In this document: in pieces, positions 1-7,529 of the stretch
Numbering within the stretch: the stretch's first letter is position 1
How the letters are laid out: each line of letters begins with the position of its first letter
Assembly (NCBI GenBank): GCA_025360585.1
Contig: JANYBW010000044.1
Coordinates: forward strand, 1-52,155
DNA length: 52,155 bases
Source of the DNA: Actinomycetes bacterium
Lineage (GTDB): Bacteria > Actinomycetota > Acidimicrobiia > IMCC26256 > PALSA-610
Direction: 5' to 3'
Translations under genes and position numbers: made by a program
Notes under the pieces: generated by a model
The model's database searches: none
What the model was told of the DNA's origin: nothing
The model's input: the letters and a program-made list of their open reading frames with translations, nothing else

Positions 1-165
1 GTGTCCGATGTTCGACTGATGATACGAGCCTCGGCTCGGACGGAAGATCTCGTCGCGTGAATAGACGAAGTCCGTTCCGGCTTTCGCGGTCTTCGGGTTG
101 GTACCGAAGCCGTCGGAAGTCGACGCATCGCCGAACGAACCGTCATCTTCGTGCTCGGCGCCAAC
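1..165 (-). pseudogene. Unidentified partial reading frame at the left edge
   Basis: A 55-codon open frame on the reverse strand runs off the window edge. It opens after a TGA at 166-168, has no start codon near its upstream end, and overlaps the integrase fragment in a different frame. Its codons are G/C-rich at third positions and the peptide (…TDFVYSRDEIFRPSRG…) reads like real protein, whereas the integrase frame over the same bases becomes Arg/Ser/Pro-rich and looks non-coding. I do not recognise the family. It could be the tail of a frameshifted integrase gene or a different gene joined to it by a deletion; the rest lies outside the window. Confidence 0.35.
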
Positions 166-482
166 TCAATCTGATCAGCATCAATCGCGGCCTGATACGC
201 CTGAAACACTGCAGCAACGGAACGCGCCGTGGTGCCCCTCGGCGGCAACCGCTTCTCGTGCCCTGCGATTTTAAGTTTTGCGAGCACTAGCTCAGCGTCG
301 TCTCGTGTACCTCGTACCTGCCGAGCGACTCTGCGCCGCATGCCCGTCACTGGGTCGCGACCAATCTCGATATCGACCCGCCACACGCCGTCTCGTATCG
401 CGACGATCCCTCCACTGCCGCGAGTCCGCAAACGTTTCGGAGTTACATCACCCGCCGAGGTTCGTCGCGTGCTCATTTCCAT
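120..482 (-). pseudogene. Tyrosine-recombinase (phage-type integrase) N-terminal fragment
   Basis: From ATG 482 (or ATG 476) the reverse strand encodes about 120 residues that resemble the start of an actinobacterial tyrosine integrase: a basic arm-binding segment (GSGGIVAIRDGVWRVDIEIG) and then the beginning of a core-binding SAM-like domain (SVAAVFQAY…STKMTVRSAMRR). After about position 120 this frame turns Arg/Pro/Ser-rich while another frame looks coding, so the gene is probably frameshifted or truncated. No catalytic domain is in the window. It lies about 195 bp beyond the 3' end of tRNA-Gly and points away from it, the usual layout for an element integrated at a tRNA. Family call is from sequence pattern only. 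Confidence 0.55.
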
Positions 483-570
483 ACAATCTGGGCATTCGAA
501 ACCACACGGTGCCGCGACCAATTGTGCTGTCCTGACGTACGAAACCCGTCCGCCACTCGCCACCTCCCGT

Positions 571-619
571 GGTAGACCGCGACTGAATGGTCGCTGGTGG
601 TAGACCAGAATGGTAGACC
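571..619. repeat. Three direct repeats GGTAGACC between tRNA-Gly and integrase
   Basis: GGTAGACC occurs at 571-578, 599-606 and 612-619; the first and third are followed by GCG. Short repeats between an integrase gene and its tRNA target often act as arm-type binding sites. That role is inferred here. Confidence 0.4.
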
Positions 620-638
620 GCGGCACCTGGAAATAGGA

Positions 639-662
639 AGAGACCCTCCGAAGGGGGCCTCT
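639..662 (-). terminator. Hairpin downstream of tRNA-Gly
   Basis: On the reverse strand AGAG-G-CCC pairs with GGG-T-CTCT around a UUCG-type loop, 15 nt past the tRNA CCA end. The stem has one mismatch and no strong T-run follows, so this is a modest terminator candidate. Confidence 0.35.
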
Positions 663-676
663 GACCTGGTCTTTCT

Positions 677-752
677 TGGAGCGGACGACCGGATTCGAAC
701 CGGCGACCCTCACCTTGGCAAGGTGATGCTCTACCAGCTGAGCCACGTCCGC
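677..752 (-). tRNA. tRNA-Gly (GCC anticodon)
   Basis: The reverse strand folds as a full cloverleaf. The acceptor stem GCGGACG pairs with CGTCCGC; the D-arm is GCTCAGCTGGTAGAGC; the anticodon stem TCACC/GGTGA encloses the loop TTGCCAA (anticodon GCC, glycine); the T-arm holds GGTTCGAATCC. The discriminator is T and the CCA end is encoded (677-679). It is an isolated tRNA with its own promoter. The integrase fragment beyond its 3' end suggests it served as an integration site. Confidence 0.95.
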
Positions 753-764
753 ACTGGTGGACGC

Positions 765-770
765 ACTATA
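765..770 (-). promoter_or_regulatory. Probable -10 box of the tRNA-Gly gene
   Basis: TATAGT on the reverse strand lies 12 nt upstream of the mature tRNA 5' end, correct for a -10 element. No clear -35 is visible. The rest of 771-886 shows nothing further except the RBS of the next gene. Confidence 0.45.
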
Positions 771-886
771 GCAATCGCGGCGCGGTGCCCCGACTCGGAA
801 CCGGCGAAGATCCAAGCGAACCGTGAACACACGAGGCCGCGGCGCCAACTACTGTGCCGTGAAAACCGACCGTGATAAGGAACGAA

Positions 887-1789
887 ATGCGCATAGGAAT
901 TTTTGGCGGCGACACCACGACCCGCACGATTGATGAGATCGTCTCCGACGCCCGCGAAACCGAAGCGATGGGCTTCGATTCGTATTGGCTGCCTCAAATC
1001 TTTGGCTTCGATGCGATCACCTTGCTCGCCGTCATTGGCCGAGAAGTACCCCGCATTGAGTTCGGCACGGCAGTCGTACCGACATTCCCACGCCATCCGG
1101 GCATGCTTGCGCAACAGGCCCTCACCACAGCAGCCGCAACCAGTGGACGGTTCGTGTTGGGAATCGGGCTTTCGCATCAAGTTGTCGTCGAGATGTTGTG
1201 GGGCCTCTCCTACGATAAGCCGGCACGCCACATGAAGGAATACCTAGCGATCCTGATGCCGCTACTACAAGACGGCAACGTCTCGTATGCTGGCGAGACG
1301 CTCACCAACCACGCACCCGCGACAGTGGCTGATCGTCAGGCCTGCCCGGTGATGATCGCTGCACTCGCGCCGCGAATGCTCGCGCTTGCGGGTGGAGTCG
1401 CCGATGGAACGATCACGTGGATGACGGGCGTCGAAACATTGGGCAGCTACATCGTCCCGAACATCAACGCCGCGGCCGAGACTGCTGGCCGCCCAACACC
1501 GCGCGTCGGTGCATCGTTGCCGGTGTGCATCACGAACGATCCGGATGCTGCGCGCGCGAGCGCGGCCGAAGAGTTCGCGGTCTACGGAACGTTGCCGTCC
1601 TACCGTGCGATGTTGGACCGCGAGGGCGCGGCTGGCCCTGCTGATGTTGCACTCGTCGGTGATGAAGCGACGGTCGGCAAAGCGATTCAATCCCTCGCCG
1701 ATGCCGGCGTCACCGATTTCGTTGGCGCCGACTTCGGTGACCGCGCTTCGCGCACGCGCACTCGGCAGTTCATGCAAACGTTGGTTTAA
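887..1789 (+). CDS. LLM-class (probably F420-dependent) oxidoreductase
   Basis: A 300-aa single-domain luciferase-like monooxygenase fold. It opens with MRIGIFGGDT, followed by the strand/helix pattern GFDSYWLPQIFGFDAITLLA, a GTAVVPTFPRHP barrel strand, GRFVLGIGLSHQ, and late PVMIAALAPRMLALAGGVADGTITWM, typical of actinobacterial F420-using LLM enzymes. The substrate cannot be deduced. ATG 887 is preferred over the in-frame GTG at 872 because AAGGAA (878-883) sits just upstream of it. It stands 49 bp before a co-directional alpha/beta hydrolase, so the two may be co-transcribed. It is only distantly similar to the paired LLM genes at 2594-4494. F420 rather than FMN as cofactor is inferred from family and phylum. 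Confidence 0.85.
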   Translation: MRIGIFGGDTTTRTIDEIVSDARETEAMGFDSYWLPQIFGFDAITLLAVIGREVPRIEFGTAVVPTFPRHPGMLAQQALTTAAATSGRFVLGIGLSHQVVVEMLWGLSYDKPARHMKEYLAILMPLLQDGNVSYAGETLTNHAPATVADRQACPVMIAALAPRMLALAGGVADGTITWMTGVETLGSYIVPNINAAAETAGRPTPRVGASLPVCITNDPDAARASAAEEFAVYGTLPSYRAMLDREGAAGPADVALVGDEATVGKAIQSLADAGVTDFVGADFGDRASRTRTRQFMQTLV

Positions 1790-1838
1790 CGCAGATGTGT
1801 CGTACATTGCTGCGCACCGAAGCTTCCTTGAAATCGCT

Positions 1839-2534
1839 ATGAGTGACCCGCCACGATCACCGTTGCAGATTCTTGGCGTGATGGCTGCCGATGAGGTGCA
1901 GCTCACGCCGACGTTGCGTCACATCGAGGCGTACACGATGGAAGGTTTGCTGACGCTGTTGTGGCACGGTGCGCCCGAGGCCGAAAACGTTTTGGTGTGT
2001 TGTGGCGGCGGTATGGGCGGGCTCCTGGGCCCTGCTGACGCGCTGTATCACTCACTCGGCGAATCGCTCTGGGATGACTTCGGGATCGCGACGGTACGCG
2101 TCGGGTACCGCAAGCCCAATCATTTGCCGCGTTGCGTACTTGATGTTGCGGCGGCGGCTGATCTCGCCGGACGCAGTGGCGCGAAACGGTTTGTGATCAT
2201 GGGCCACAGCTTTGGTGGCGCAGTTGCAGTGCAAGCCGGCATCGTATTGGATCAGCATTGCGTAGGCGTCGTGACGCTCGCAACGCAATCGGCAGGGTGT
2301 GAAGGCGCGGCAGAACTCACAGTGCCGTTGCTGCTGCTGCACGGCGACGTGGACGAAATTCTGCCGATGGACACGAGTTACGTGGTACAAGCGATTGCCG
2401 GCCACGGTGTTGTCGAGATTCTCCAAGGAAACGGGCATCTCCTCGACCAATCGCCAGACAAGATCCGTGAGCGCCTCACCACGTGGATCCCCGACCGCTT
2501 CACCCCCCAAACCCGTAACCCCCCAAACCCGTAA
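1839..2534 (+). CDS. Alpha/beta hydrolase
   Basis: A 231-aa cytoplasmic protein with a compact alpha/beta-hydrolase fold. The nucleophile elbow GHSFGG (Ser near residue 121) follows KRFVIM; the acid is likely the Asp in LHGDVDEILP and the catalytic His that in GNGHLL. An early glycine-rich turn (CCGGGMGGLLGPAD) fits the oxyanion loop. The longer open frame starting at 1509 overlaps the upstream oxidoreductase; ATG 1839 was chosen because conserved sequence begins there. The last codons (TPQTRNPPNP) are encoded by a 16-bp tandem repeat (CCCCCCAAACCCGTAA, 2503-2518 and 2519-2534), so the C-terminus is probably not functionally important. Substrate unknown. Confidence 0.8.
   Translation: MSDPPRSPLQILGVMAADEVQLTPTLRHIEAYTMEGLLTLLWHGAPEAENVLVCCGGGMGGLLGPADALYHSLGESLWDDFGIATVRVGYRKPNHLPRCVLDVAAAADLAGRSGAKRFVIMGHSFGGAVAVQAGIVLDQHCVGVVTLATQSAGCEGAAELTVPLLLLHGDVDEILPMDTSYVVQAIAGHGVVEILQGNGHLLDQSPDKIRERLTTWIPDRFTPQTRNPPNP
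2503..2534 (+). repeat. 16-bp tandem duplication at the hydrolase 3' end
   Basis: CCCCCCAAACCCGTAA occurs twice in tandem; the second copy supplies the stop codon. Removing one unit would shift the frame and change the tail. It belongs to a group of C-rich repeats at gene ends in this window. Confidence 0.8.
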
Positions 2535-2539
2535 CCCCA

Positions 2540-2581
2540 GTGTCCCATTGGTATTCCACCAGTGGAATACCAATGGGACAC
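2540..2581. terminator. Perfect 20-bp palindromic hairpin between convergent genes
   Basis: GTGTCCCATTGGTATTCCAC (2540-2559) is followed by CA and an exact reverse complement (2562-2581). It lies 5 bp after the hydrolase stop and 12 bp before the end of the reverse-strand oxidoreductase, a natural place for a bidirectional terminator. There is no T-tract. Its length and perfection also fit a mobile palindromic repeat. Confidence 0.7.
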
Positions 2582-2593
2582 ACGCGGGTTGCT

Positions 2594-3532
2594 TTAGGTT
2601 CCGGCTAGTTGGGAAACGACGGGAGCAAAGTCCTCGAAGAAATCGTTGCCGACCACGATGTAGGTCACGCCCCACTCTTCGCGCCGTTGCATCAACGTGT
2701 CGATCATCTGCGTCAGCGTCCCGAACAGTGCGGCGCCCGAGCCCAAGAGATCTTCCGGTGTCGCGTCGAAGGCTGGGGCCATTGCTGCCGCGAAGCCGTC
2801 GCGGTCGTCTGTGATCGCATGCACGAAGTAGCGAATCTGTAGCTCGATGTCGTCGAAGCGCTCCCCCGCTCCAGCGCGGATGTAGTCGAGCTTCTTCAAG
2901 GTCTCGTCGCCGCTCGCGTTCTTGGCCGCGTCGGCCGTGATCGCGCCGACCCGCAAGTTCGGGTTGATCCCAATAATGTCGGCTTCGCGACCCGCGAGCC
3001 CGAGAATTTTCGGTCCCCCGCCGCCGATGAGAATCGGAAGTTTCGACTGCACTGGTTTCGGCACGCTCGTGTAATCAGTGATCGTGTAGTGCTCGCCCGA
3101 AAAGGAGAACTGCTCACCGCGGAAACAGCCTTTGATCACCTGAAGGCCTTCATCGAGACGGGCGATGCGGGTGCCGGGTGAGTCGTACGACAACCCGAGT
3201 GCGTCGTAGTCCACCTTCATCCAACCGGCGCCGATGCCAAGCTCGGCACGTCCACCGCTCAATACATCAATGGTTGCCGTCTCTTTTGCGAGGATCGCCG
3301 GATGTTTATAGTCGTTGTCCATGACGAGCGCGCCAACGCGCAACGTTGTGGTTGCTTCGGCGGCGATTGCCATTGCGGGCAGCGGAGCGAGCACCGTCTC
3401 GATGAAGTGATCCGGGAGATACAACGTCTCGTACCCGAGCGCTTCAATCTTTTTGGACAGTTCACGCCATTGCGTTGCGGTGAACTCGCCACCGCATTGC
3501 ACTCCGAACCGAAACTTGTGTTGGGAACCCAT
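2594..3532 (-). CDS. LLM-class F420-dependent oxidoreductase, TIGR03621-like (copy 1)
   Basis: A 312-aa luciferase-like monooxygenase. Recognisable blocks are FRFGVQCGGEFT at the N-terminus, ALGYETLYLPDHF, RVGALVMDNDYKHPAILAKE, GGRAELGIGAGWMKVDYDALG, PGTRIARLDEGLQVIKGCF, PILIGGGGPKILGLAGREADIIGINPNL and the C-terminal WGVTYIVVGNDFFEDFAPVV. The set matches the MSMEG_2516/TIGR03621 group, whose members use F420. It follows the paralogue at 3544-4494 after an 11-nt gap and shares most blocks with it, so the pair is a tandem duplication. The physiological substrate is not known for this group. No clear Shine-Dalgarno is visible; the start is set by homology. Confidence 0.88.
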   Translation of the reverse strand: MGSQHKFRFGVQCGGEFTATQWRELSKKIEALGYETLYLPDHFIETVLAPLPAMAIAAEATTTLRVGALVMDNDYKHPAILAKETATIDVLSGGRAELGIGAGWMKVDYDALGLSYDSPGTRIARLDEGLQVIKGCFRGEQFSFSGEHYTITDYTSVPKPVQSKLPILIGGGGPKILGLAGREADIIGINPNLRVGAITADAAKNASGDETLKKLDYIRAGAGERFDDIELQIRYFVHAITDDRDGFAAAMAPAFDATPEDLLGSGAALFGTLTQMIDTLMQRREEWGVTYIVVGNDFFEDFAPVVSQLAGT

Positions 3533-3543
3533 TGTTTAAATAT

Positions 3544-4494
3544 CTACTTTCCGTTGAGTCGCGCCACAATCGGAGCGAAGGTTTCGAGGGCTTCAGCCGT
3601 CACGACGATATAGCTCATCTGCCAGCGTTCGCGCCGTAGTTCGATGAGTTCAACAATTTCAGATTCCGATCCGACGAGTGCGACCGGGGCAGAACGAGCG
3701 TCGTCGACGCTCACCCCAAAGTGACTCGCCATGCCCTCGTGAATGGGCGCAGCATTATCGGTGACCATCGTGAAGCCGACAAGGGTTTGAATCTCAATAT
3801 CGTCGAAACGCGAACCCGCGGCGGCGCGCAACGTTGCCAGTTTGTCGTCGGTCGCGCTCGGCGCCATTGAACGAGCAGCGTCGATGGAATTGCCATCACC
3901 GCTGCGAAGGTTCGCGTTGATACCGACGATGTCGGCCTCGCGGGCGGCGAGACGCAAAATTTTCGGTCCCCCGCCACCGATCACAAACGGCACCTTCGCT
4001 TGTACCGGTTTCGGCATACCGTCGAGTTCCGTCACTCGGTAATGCTCACCATCGAAACTGAAAGGGCCAGGAGCGAAGAGTCCTTTGATCACCGTGATCG
4101 ATTCGGCGAGCCGCGCGATTCGCGTACCTGGCGGATCGAGTTGCATCCCGGCTTTTTCATAATCGGCGGTCATCCAGCCCGCACCGATCCCAAAATCGAG
4201 GCGGCCATCCGACAACAAATCGATCGTGGCCATCTCCCGAGCAAGTACCACGGGGTGCTTGTAGTCGTTGCCGACAACAAGCGCACCGACACGCAGCTTC
4301 GAAGTGACGGCCGCGGCGTGAGCCATTGCCGCAGTCGGCGCCAACGGATGATCGACAAAGTGATCCGGGATATAGATCGTGGAGTAACCGAGCGCTTCAG
4401 TTTTTCGACAGATCTCCGAGAAGCCTTTGCCATCGGTCACGAGCTGTTGGCCCGAACAAATCACCCCGAAACGAAACCGTCGATCATGCGCCAT
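3544..4494 (-). CDS. LLM-class F420-dependent oxidoreductase, TIGR03621-like (copy 2)
   Basis: A 316-aa paralogue of the gene downstream, with the same ordered blocks: FRFGVICSGQQ, ALGYSTIYIPDHFVDHPLAP, RVGALVVGNDYKHPVVLARE, DGRLDFGIGAGWMTADYEKAG, PGTRIARLAESITVIKGLF, PFVIGGGGPKILRLAAREADIVGINANL and MSYIVVTAEALETFAPIV. The copies differ most in the segment before the last 90 residues, which often covers the substrate pocket in this fold, so they may have diverged in specificity. ATG 4494 begins the conserved region. Downstream of dut and upstream of copy 1 on the same strand, it may be part of one transcript, though a C-rich spacer (4495-4558) separates it from dut. Confidence 0.88.
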   Translation of the reverse strand: MAHDRRFRFGVICSGQQLVTDGKGFSEICRKTEALGYSTIYIPDHFVDHPLAPTAAMAHAAAVTSKLRVGALVVGNDYKHPVVLAREMATIDLLSDGRLDFGIGAGWMTADYEKAGMQLDPPGTRIARLAESITVIKGLFAPGPFSFDGEHYRVTELDGMPKPVQAKVPFVIGGGGPKILRLAAREADIVGINANLRSGDGNSIDAARSMAPSATDDKLATLRAAAGSRFDDIEIQTLVGFTMVTDNAAPIHEGMASHFGVSVDDARSAPVALVGSESEIVELIELRRERWQMSYIVVTAEALETFAPIVARLNGK

Positions 4495-4498
4495 AGAT

Positions 4499-4556
4499 CC
4501 CGACCCTAACCCCTGACCCGAACCCCCCGACGCTAACCCCCGACCCGAGCCTGCGT
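4499..4556. repeat. C-rich degenerate repeats (CCCTAACCCC/GACCCGAACCCC)
   Basis: The spacer between dut and the oxidoreductase is almost wholly imperfect repeats of the type GACCCTAACCCC / GACCCGAACCCC. Its complementary strand has many closely spaced GGG runs and could fold as a G-quadruplex. Similar tracts occur near 2503, 31738 and 46553. Confidence 0.6.
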
Positions 4557-4558
4557 CT

Positions 4559-4993
4559 TTAGCGGCCGGTGCTGCCGTGGCCGTGGGCGCCGCGGTCGCT
4601 GGGGTTGAGCGAATCGACTTCGTGCCACGTCACTGTCTCGATTCGTTGCACCACGAGTTGGGCAATCCGATCACCGCGAGCGATCGTGAACGGCTCGGCT
4701 TGGTCCGTATTCAACAGGATCACCATCACCTCTCCGCGGTATCCAGAATCGATGAGCCCTGGAGCGTTCACGACAGTGATGCCATGCTTCGCGGCGTTGC
4801 CACTGCGGGGCAGGACCAAGCCCGCGAACCCTTGCGGCAACGCGAACGCAATTCCCGTGGGAACCACTGCTCGTTCACCCGGTGCAAGCTCAACGTCGAT
4901 GCGAGCGACAAGGTCGTAGCCCGCATCGGTGTCGTGTTGGCGCGTGGGTAACGGTAAATCAGCGTCGAGTCGCACTATTTGAATATTGGTCAT
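4559..4993 (-). CDS. dut: Deoxyuridine 5'-triphosphate nucleotidohydrolase (dUTPase)
   Basis: A 144-aa trimeric-type dUTPase that hydrolyses dUTP to dUMP and PPi, keeping uracil out of DNA and feeding dTMP synthesis. All five motifs are in order: DAGYDL (23-28), PRSGNAAKHG (62-71), GLIDSGYRGE (79-88), GDRIAQLV (107-114) and RGAHGHGSTGR (134-144). Motif 5 carries His where many bacteria have the uracil-stacking Phe, as in mycobacterial dUTPase. ATG 4993 was chosen because GAGGAA precedes it and the dUTPase N-terminus starts there; the longer frame to 5041 adds unrelated residues. It lies 48 bp after the sigma-factor fusion on the same strand. Confidence 0.96.
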   Translation of the reverse strand: MTNIQIVRLDADLPLPTRQHDTDAGYDLVARIDVELAPGERAVVPTGIAFALPQGFAGLVLPRSGNAAKHGITVVNAPGLIDSGYRGEVMVILLNTDQAEPFTIARGDRIAQLVVQRIETVTWHEVDSLNPSDRGAHGHGSTGR

Positions 4994-5041
4994 CGGTTCC
5001 TCAATTTGGCGGCGGACCATAACGCGTCGTGCCGCGCACAC

Positions 5042-7489
5042 TCAATGTTCATCGACTGCAATAACGAGCACGCCGACGGCGATATCGTCGAGCGGCGATC
5101 GAATGGCCGCGGTGACTTTGGCGATCGGCGATGCCACGGCAAATGGCGTAGTACTGATATCGAAGCCAAACGTATTCGCGTCTGCGGGCACGCGTTGTGT
5201 AGAACCAATTGAGCTGTTGGCGAAATCATTCATCGCGTGCCCTGGGCAGGCGATCGCTTGGCCATTGACTTCGAGGGCATCCCCACTCGGACCTCGTTCG
5301 CCATCGTACGTCACTGCGGTGATATCGCCGGTGAAGCCGACCGCTGACGGTGAGCGCGCGAGCGTCGCGGATGCCGATGCTCGCGCGATGACCGAAGCCA
5401 TGCCGTCAAATATTGCGAATGACCGCACCGGCATACTTGCATCCGAAGTCACAACAATCAGTGACCAGCCACCGTAGGTATACGCGCCCGTCGCGAGTTC
5501 AACATTACCGACGGTCACCGTGCCGCTTCCCGCTGATCGCACAAGGTTGGTGACATCAGCAAAGCCCTGATATTTCCCAGTGCCATTCACGGTGTAGGCA
5601 TCAGCAACGAAGTCGATCGGCAACCGCCCGGCCGCCGTCATACGAGCTGAATGCGACAGCGCTGCATTGCCGTCCTGTCCGCCCGCAACACCACGCAGCG
5701 TGCCACCCCAATAGAGCGCAGCGAACGAAACGGTGGCACCCGGTGGAAGTGACAGCGTCGCCGAGCTCGAACTCGTCGTCGAGGGATCTGTGTCGCTATC
5801 GACGGCCTGCATCGCCCACCGGTTGTTGGAGAGCGCCGAGAGTGGTCCGAGGCCTTGCTGTGCGGCGAGACAGCCATTGACCGTGCTGGGGCAGGTGCGC
5901 ATCGAATTGCCGACGCTCAGCACCGTTCCGGCTTGACGTCGGACAAATCGAGCGCTGAAACCAGATGGCAAAATCGGAATCGACTGGTGGAATGCATTGT
6001 CTTGTGAGTTTGCGTCGGGCGACGAGGTGGACACGACCGCATCCACACGCGTTTGTTGGCCACGGTTCACCGCAACCAGAATGTAGAGCAGCGCATGACT
6101 GAGTGGTTTCAGCGAACTCGTCGTGCAATCCGCGGTGCCAGAACTCATGACGCAAGCCCATCCGGGCGCGTCGACCGCGGTCACCGCAATGCTCGCCGTG
6201 ACCGAGACGTGAAGACGCACCTGATCAGCGAATCCAGAACCCGCGGTCGAAACATCGATGGCGACGGCACCGGGCTGGCCAGCAACTAGGTCGCCGGTGG
6301 CGGCATAGCTCGCACCGATGCCGGAGTCAGGCTGCGGTGGAGTTGATGTCGTGGTGGTGCCGTTCGCAACCACTGTGGTTGCCCCCGTCGTCGTCGTCGT
6401 CGGCCCGGACGTTGTTGCAACGGGTCCTGCGGTCGATGACGGCGGGATCGTGCTCGACGTCGACGGTGCCGAACCTGGTGTGGGGTGCACCGCAGTAGTT
6501 CCGGTTGTGGCGATCGCTGGAATCAGATCTGGTTGACCAGGGGTCGGCACGCGGTCGTTGGAAAGGGTGGTTGCTTTGGACGCGAGCCGCACAGGAGACT
6601 TATCCGGCGGCGTTCGAATTGCGACCACCGCAGCGACAACCGCTACGGCGGTCGCGCCAGCCACCGCAGCTTGTACCTTCGGACTAGCGGAACGGATGTA
6701 CCGCGAAGCCGTGGCGGCGAAGAACCATTTCGCGCCAACCGCGCCGGCGCCAAAAATGACTATTGCAAAGATGCCTCGAAGATGCCCGGTCGAATCACGA
6801 AGCTCGAGATACAAAGCGCTACAGCGGCCGCAACTATCCAAATGGGCGTCGACGTTATTGTGGTCGCGCGTGGCCAGACTTCCGCGCAAATATTGGCCGA
6901 GGCGGTCGACCGTCGATTGGCAACCGGCGGCTACATCAGTTTCAAGATGGGCCTGGATATACGCGTCGCGCAAACCTTCGCGGGCACGCACGGCCAATGC
7001 CGCCGCCGCGTTGGGAGTCAGGCCCATCAGCGGCGCAAACGCGCCCGGTTTCATTCGTTCGATTTCGCTGTACCACAGCACGGCCCGCCATCGTTCCGGC
7101 AGCGACCGGAAGGCGCGCGCCGCAAGGCTTCGCTCAACCTCCGCCGCCGATTCGTCAAGCGGATCGAAACGGAGTTCGGCGTCGCCAAATTCGTCAACTG
7201 ACAGTTCGCGCTCGATGCCGCGATGCGCATCGATAGCCACTCTGCGAACACACGTCAACAAATAGGGGCGGAACGCGATCGTGGGACCGCCGCCGTTTCG
7301 CAGCGCGCTCAGCACTCGAGCAAATGCATCGGCAACAACATCATCGACGGAGCTGCGGCGTACTCCATGAGCCATCGCGACCTTGTTTGCCACCTTGCGG
7401 TGACGGGAAAACAACTCGCCGAACGCGTCGACGTCGCCAGACCGAACGTGCGCGATAAGTACTTCATCGCTCACAAGCCCAGACGCCAT
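5042..7489 (-). CDS. ECF-type sigma factor fused to zinc-finger, membrane and extracellular domains
   Basis: About 815 aa. Numbering from the in-frame TTG at 7507: sigma region 2 spans about 15-75 (AHVRSGDVDAFGELFSRHR, SSVDDVVADAFARV) and region 4 about 130-188 (RSLPERWRAVLWYSEIE … helix-turn-helix). An anti-sigma-like zinc finger follows (H222-x3-C226-x2-C229 in DAHLDSCGRC), then one or two hydrophobic stretches (about 246-264 and 279-297), a Thr/Pro/Ser-rich linker (about 300-400) and a roughly 420-residue ectodomain with GATVSFAALYWGGTL and DVTNLV motifs. Sigma and its membrane-anchored inhibitor are thus one chain, as in actinobacterial ECF groups with C-terminal extensions. ATG 7489 is used; TTG 7507 is possible. 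The ligand of the ectodomain is unknown. Confidence 0.85.
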   Translation of the reverse strand: MASGLVSDEVLIAHVRSGDVDAFGELFSRHRKVANKVAMAHGVRRSSVDDVVADAFARVLSALRNGGGPTIAFRPYLLTCVRRVAIDAHRGIERELSVDEFGDAELRFDPLDESAAEVERSLAARAFRSLPERWRAVLWYSEIERMKPGAFAPLMGLTPNAAAALAVRAREGLRDAYIQAHLETDVAAGCQSTVDRLGQYLRGSLATRDHNNVDAHLDSCGRCSALYLELRDSTGHLRGIFAIVIFGAGAVGAKWFFAATASRYIRSASPKVQAAVAGATAVAVVAAVVAIRTPPDKSPVRLASKATTLSNDRVPTPGQPDLIPAIATTGTTAVHPTPGSAPSTSSTIPPSSTAGPVATTSGPTTTTTGATTVVANGTTTTSTPPQPDSGIGASYAATGDLVAGQPGAVAIDVSTAGSGFADQVRLHVSVTASIAVTAVDAPGWACVMSSGTADCTTSSLKPLSHALLYILVAVNRGQQTRVDAVVSTSSPDANSQDNAFHQSIPILPSGFSARFVRRQAGTVLSVGNSMRTCPSTVNGCLAAQQGLGPLSALSNNRWAMQAVDSDTDPSTTSSSSATLSLPPGATVSFAALYWGGTLRGVAGGQDGNAALSHSARMTAAGRLPIDFVADAYTVNGTGKYQGFADVTNLVRSAGSGTVTVGNVELATGAYTYGGWSLIVVTSDASMPVRSFAIFDGMASVIARASASATLARSPSAVGFTGDITAVTYDGERGPSGDALEVNGQAIACPGHAMNDFANSSIGSTQRVPADANTFGFDISTTPFAVASPIAKVTAAIRSPLDDIAVGVLVIAVDEH

Positions 7490-7529
7490 TGGCAAATTCC
7501 GTTTCAATCAGGTCGTACAGCCGACACGT

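Noticed and set aside
571-619. GGTAGACC repeats as a CRISPR array
   Set aside because: Units of 8-11 bp with unequal 5- to 20-bp spacing and only three copies; no cas genes. No array found elsewhere in the window.
6485-7265. Forward frames of 235-238 codons opposite the sigma-factor domain
   Set aside because: Low-complexity Arg/Ala-rich peptides antisense to clear sigma regions 2 and 4.
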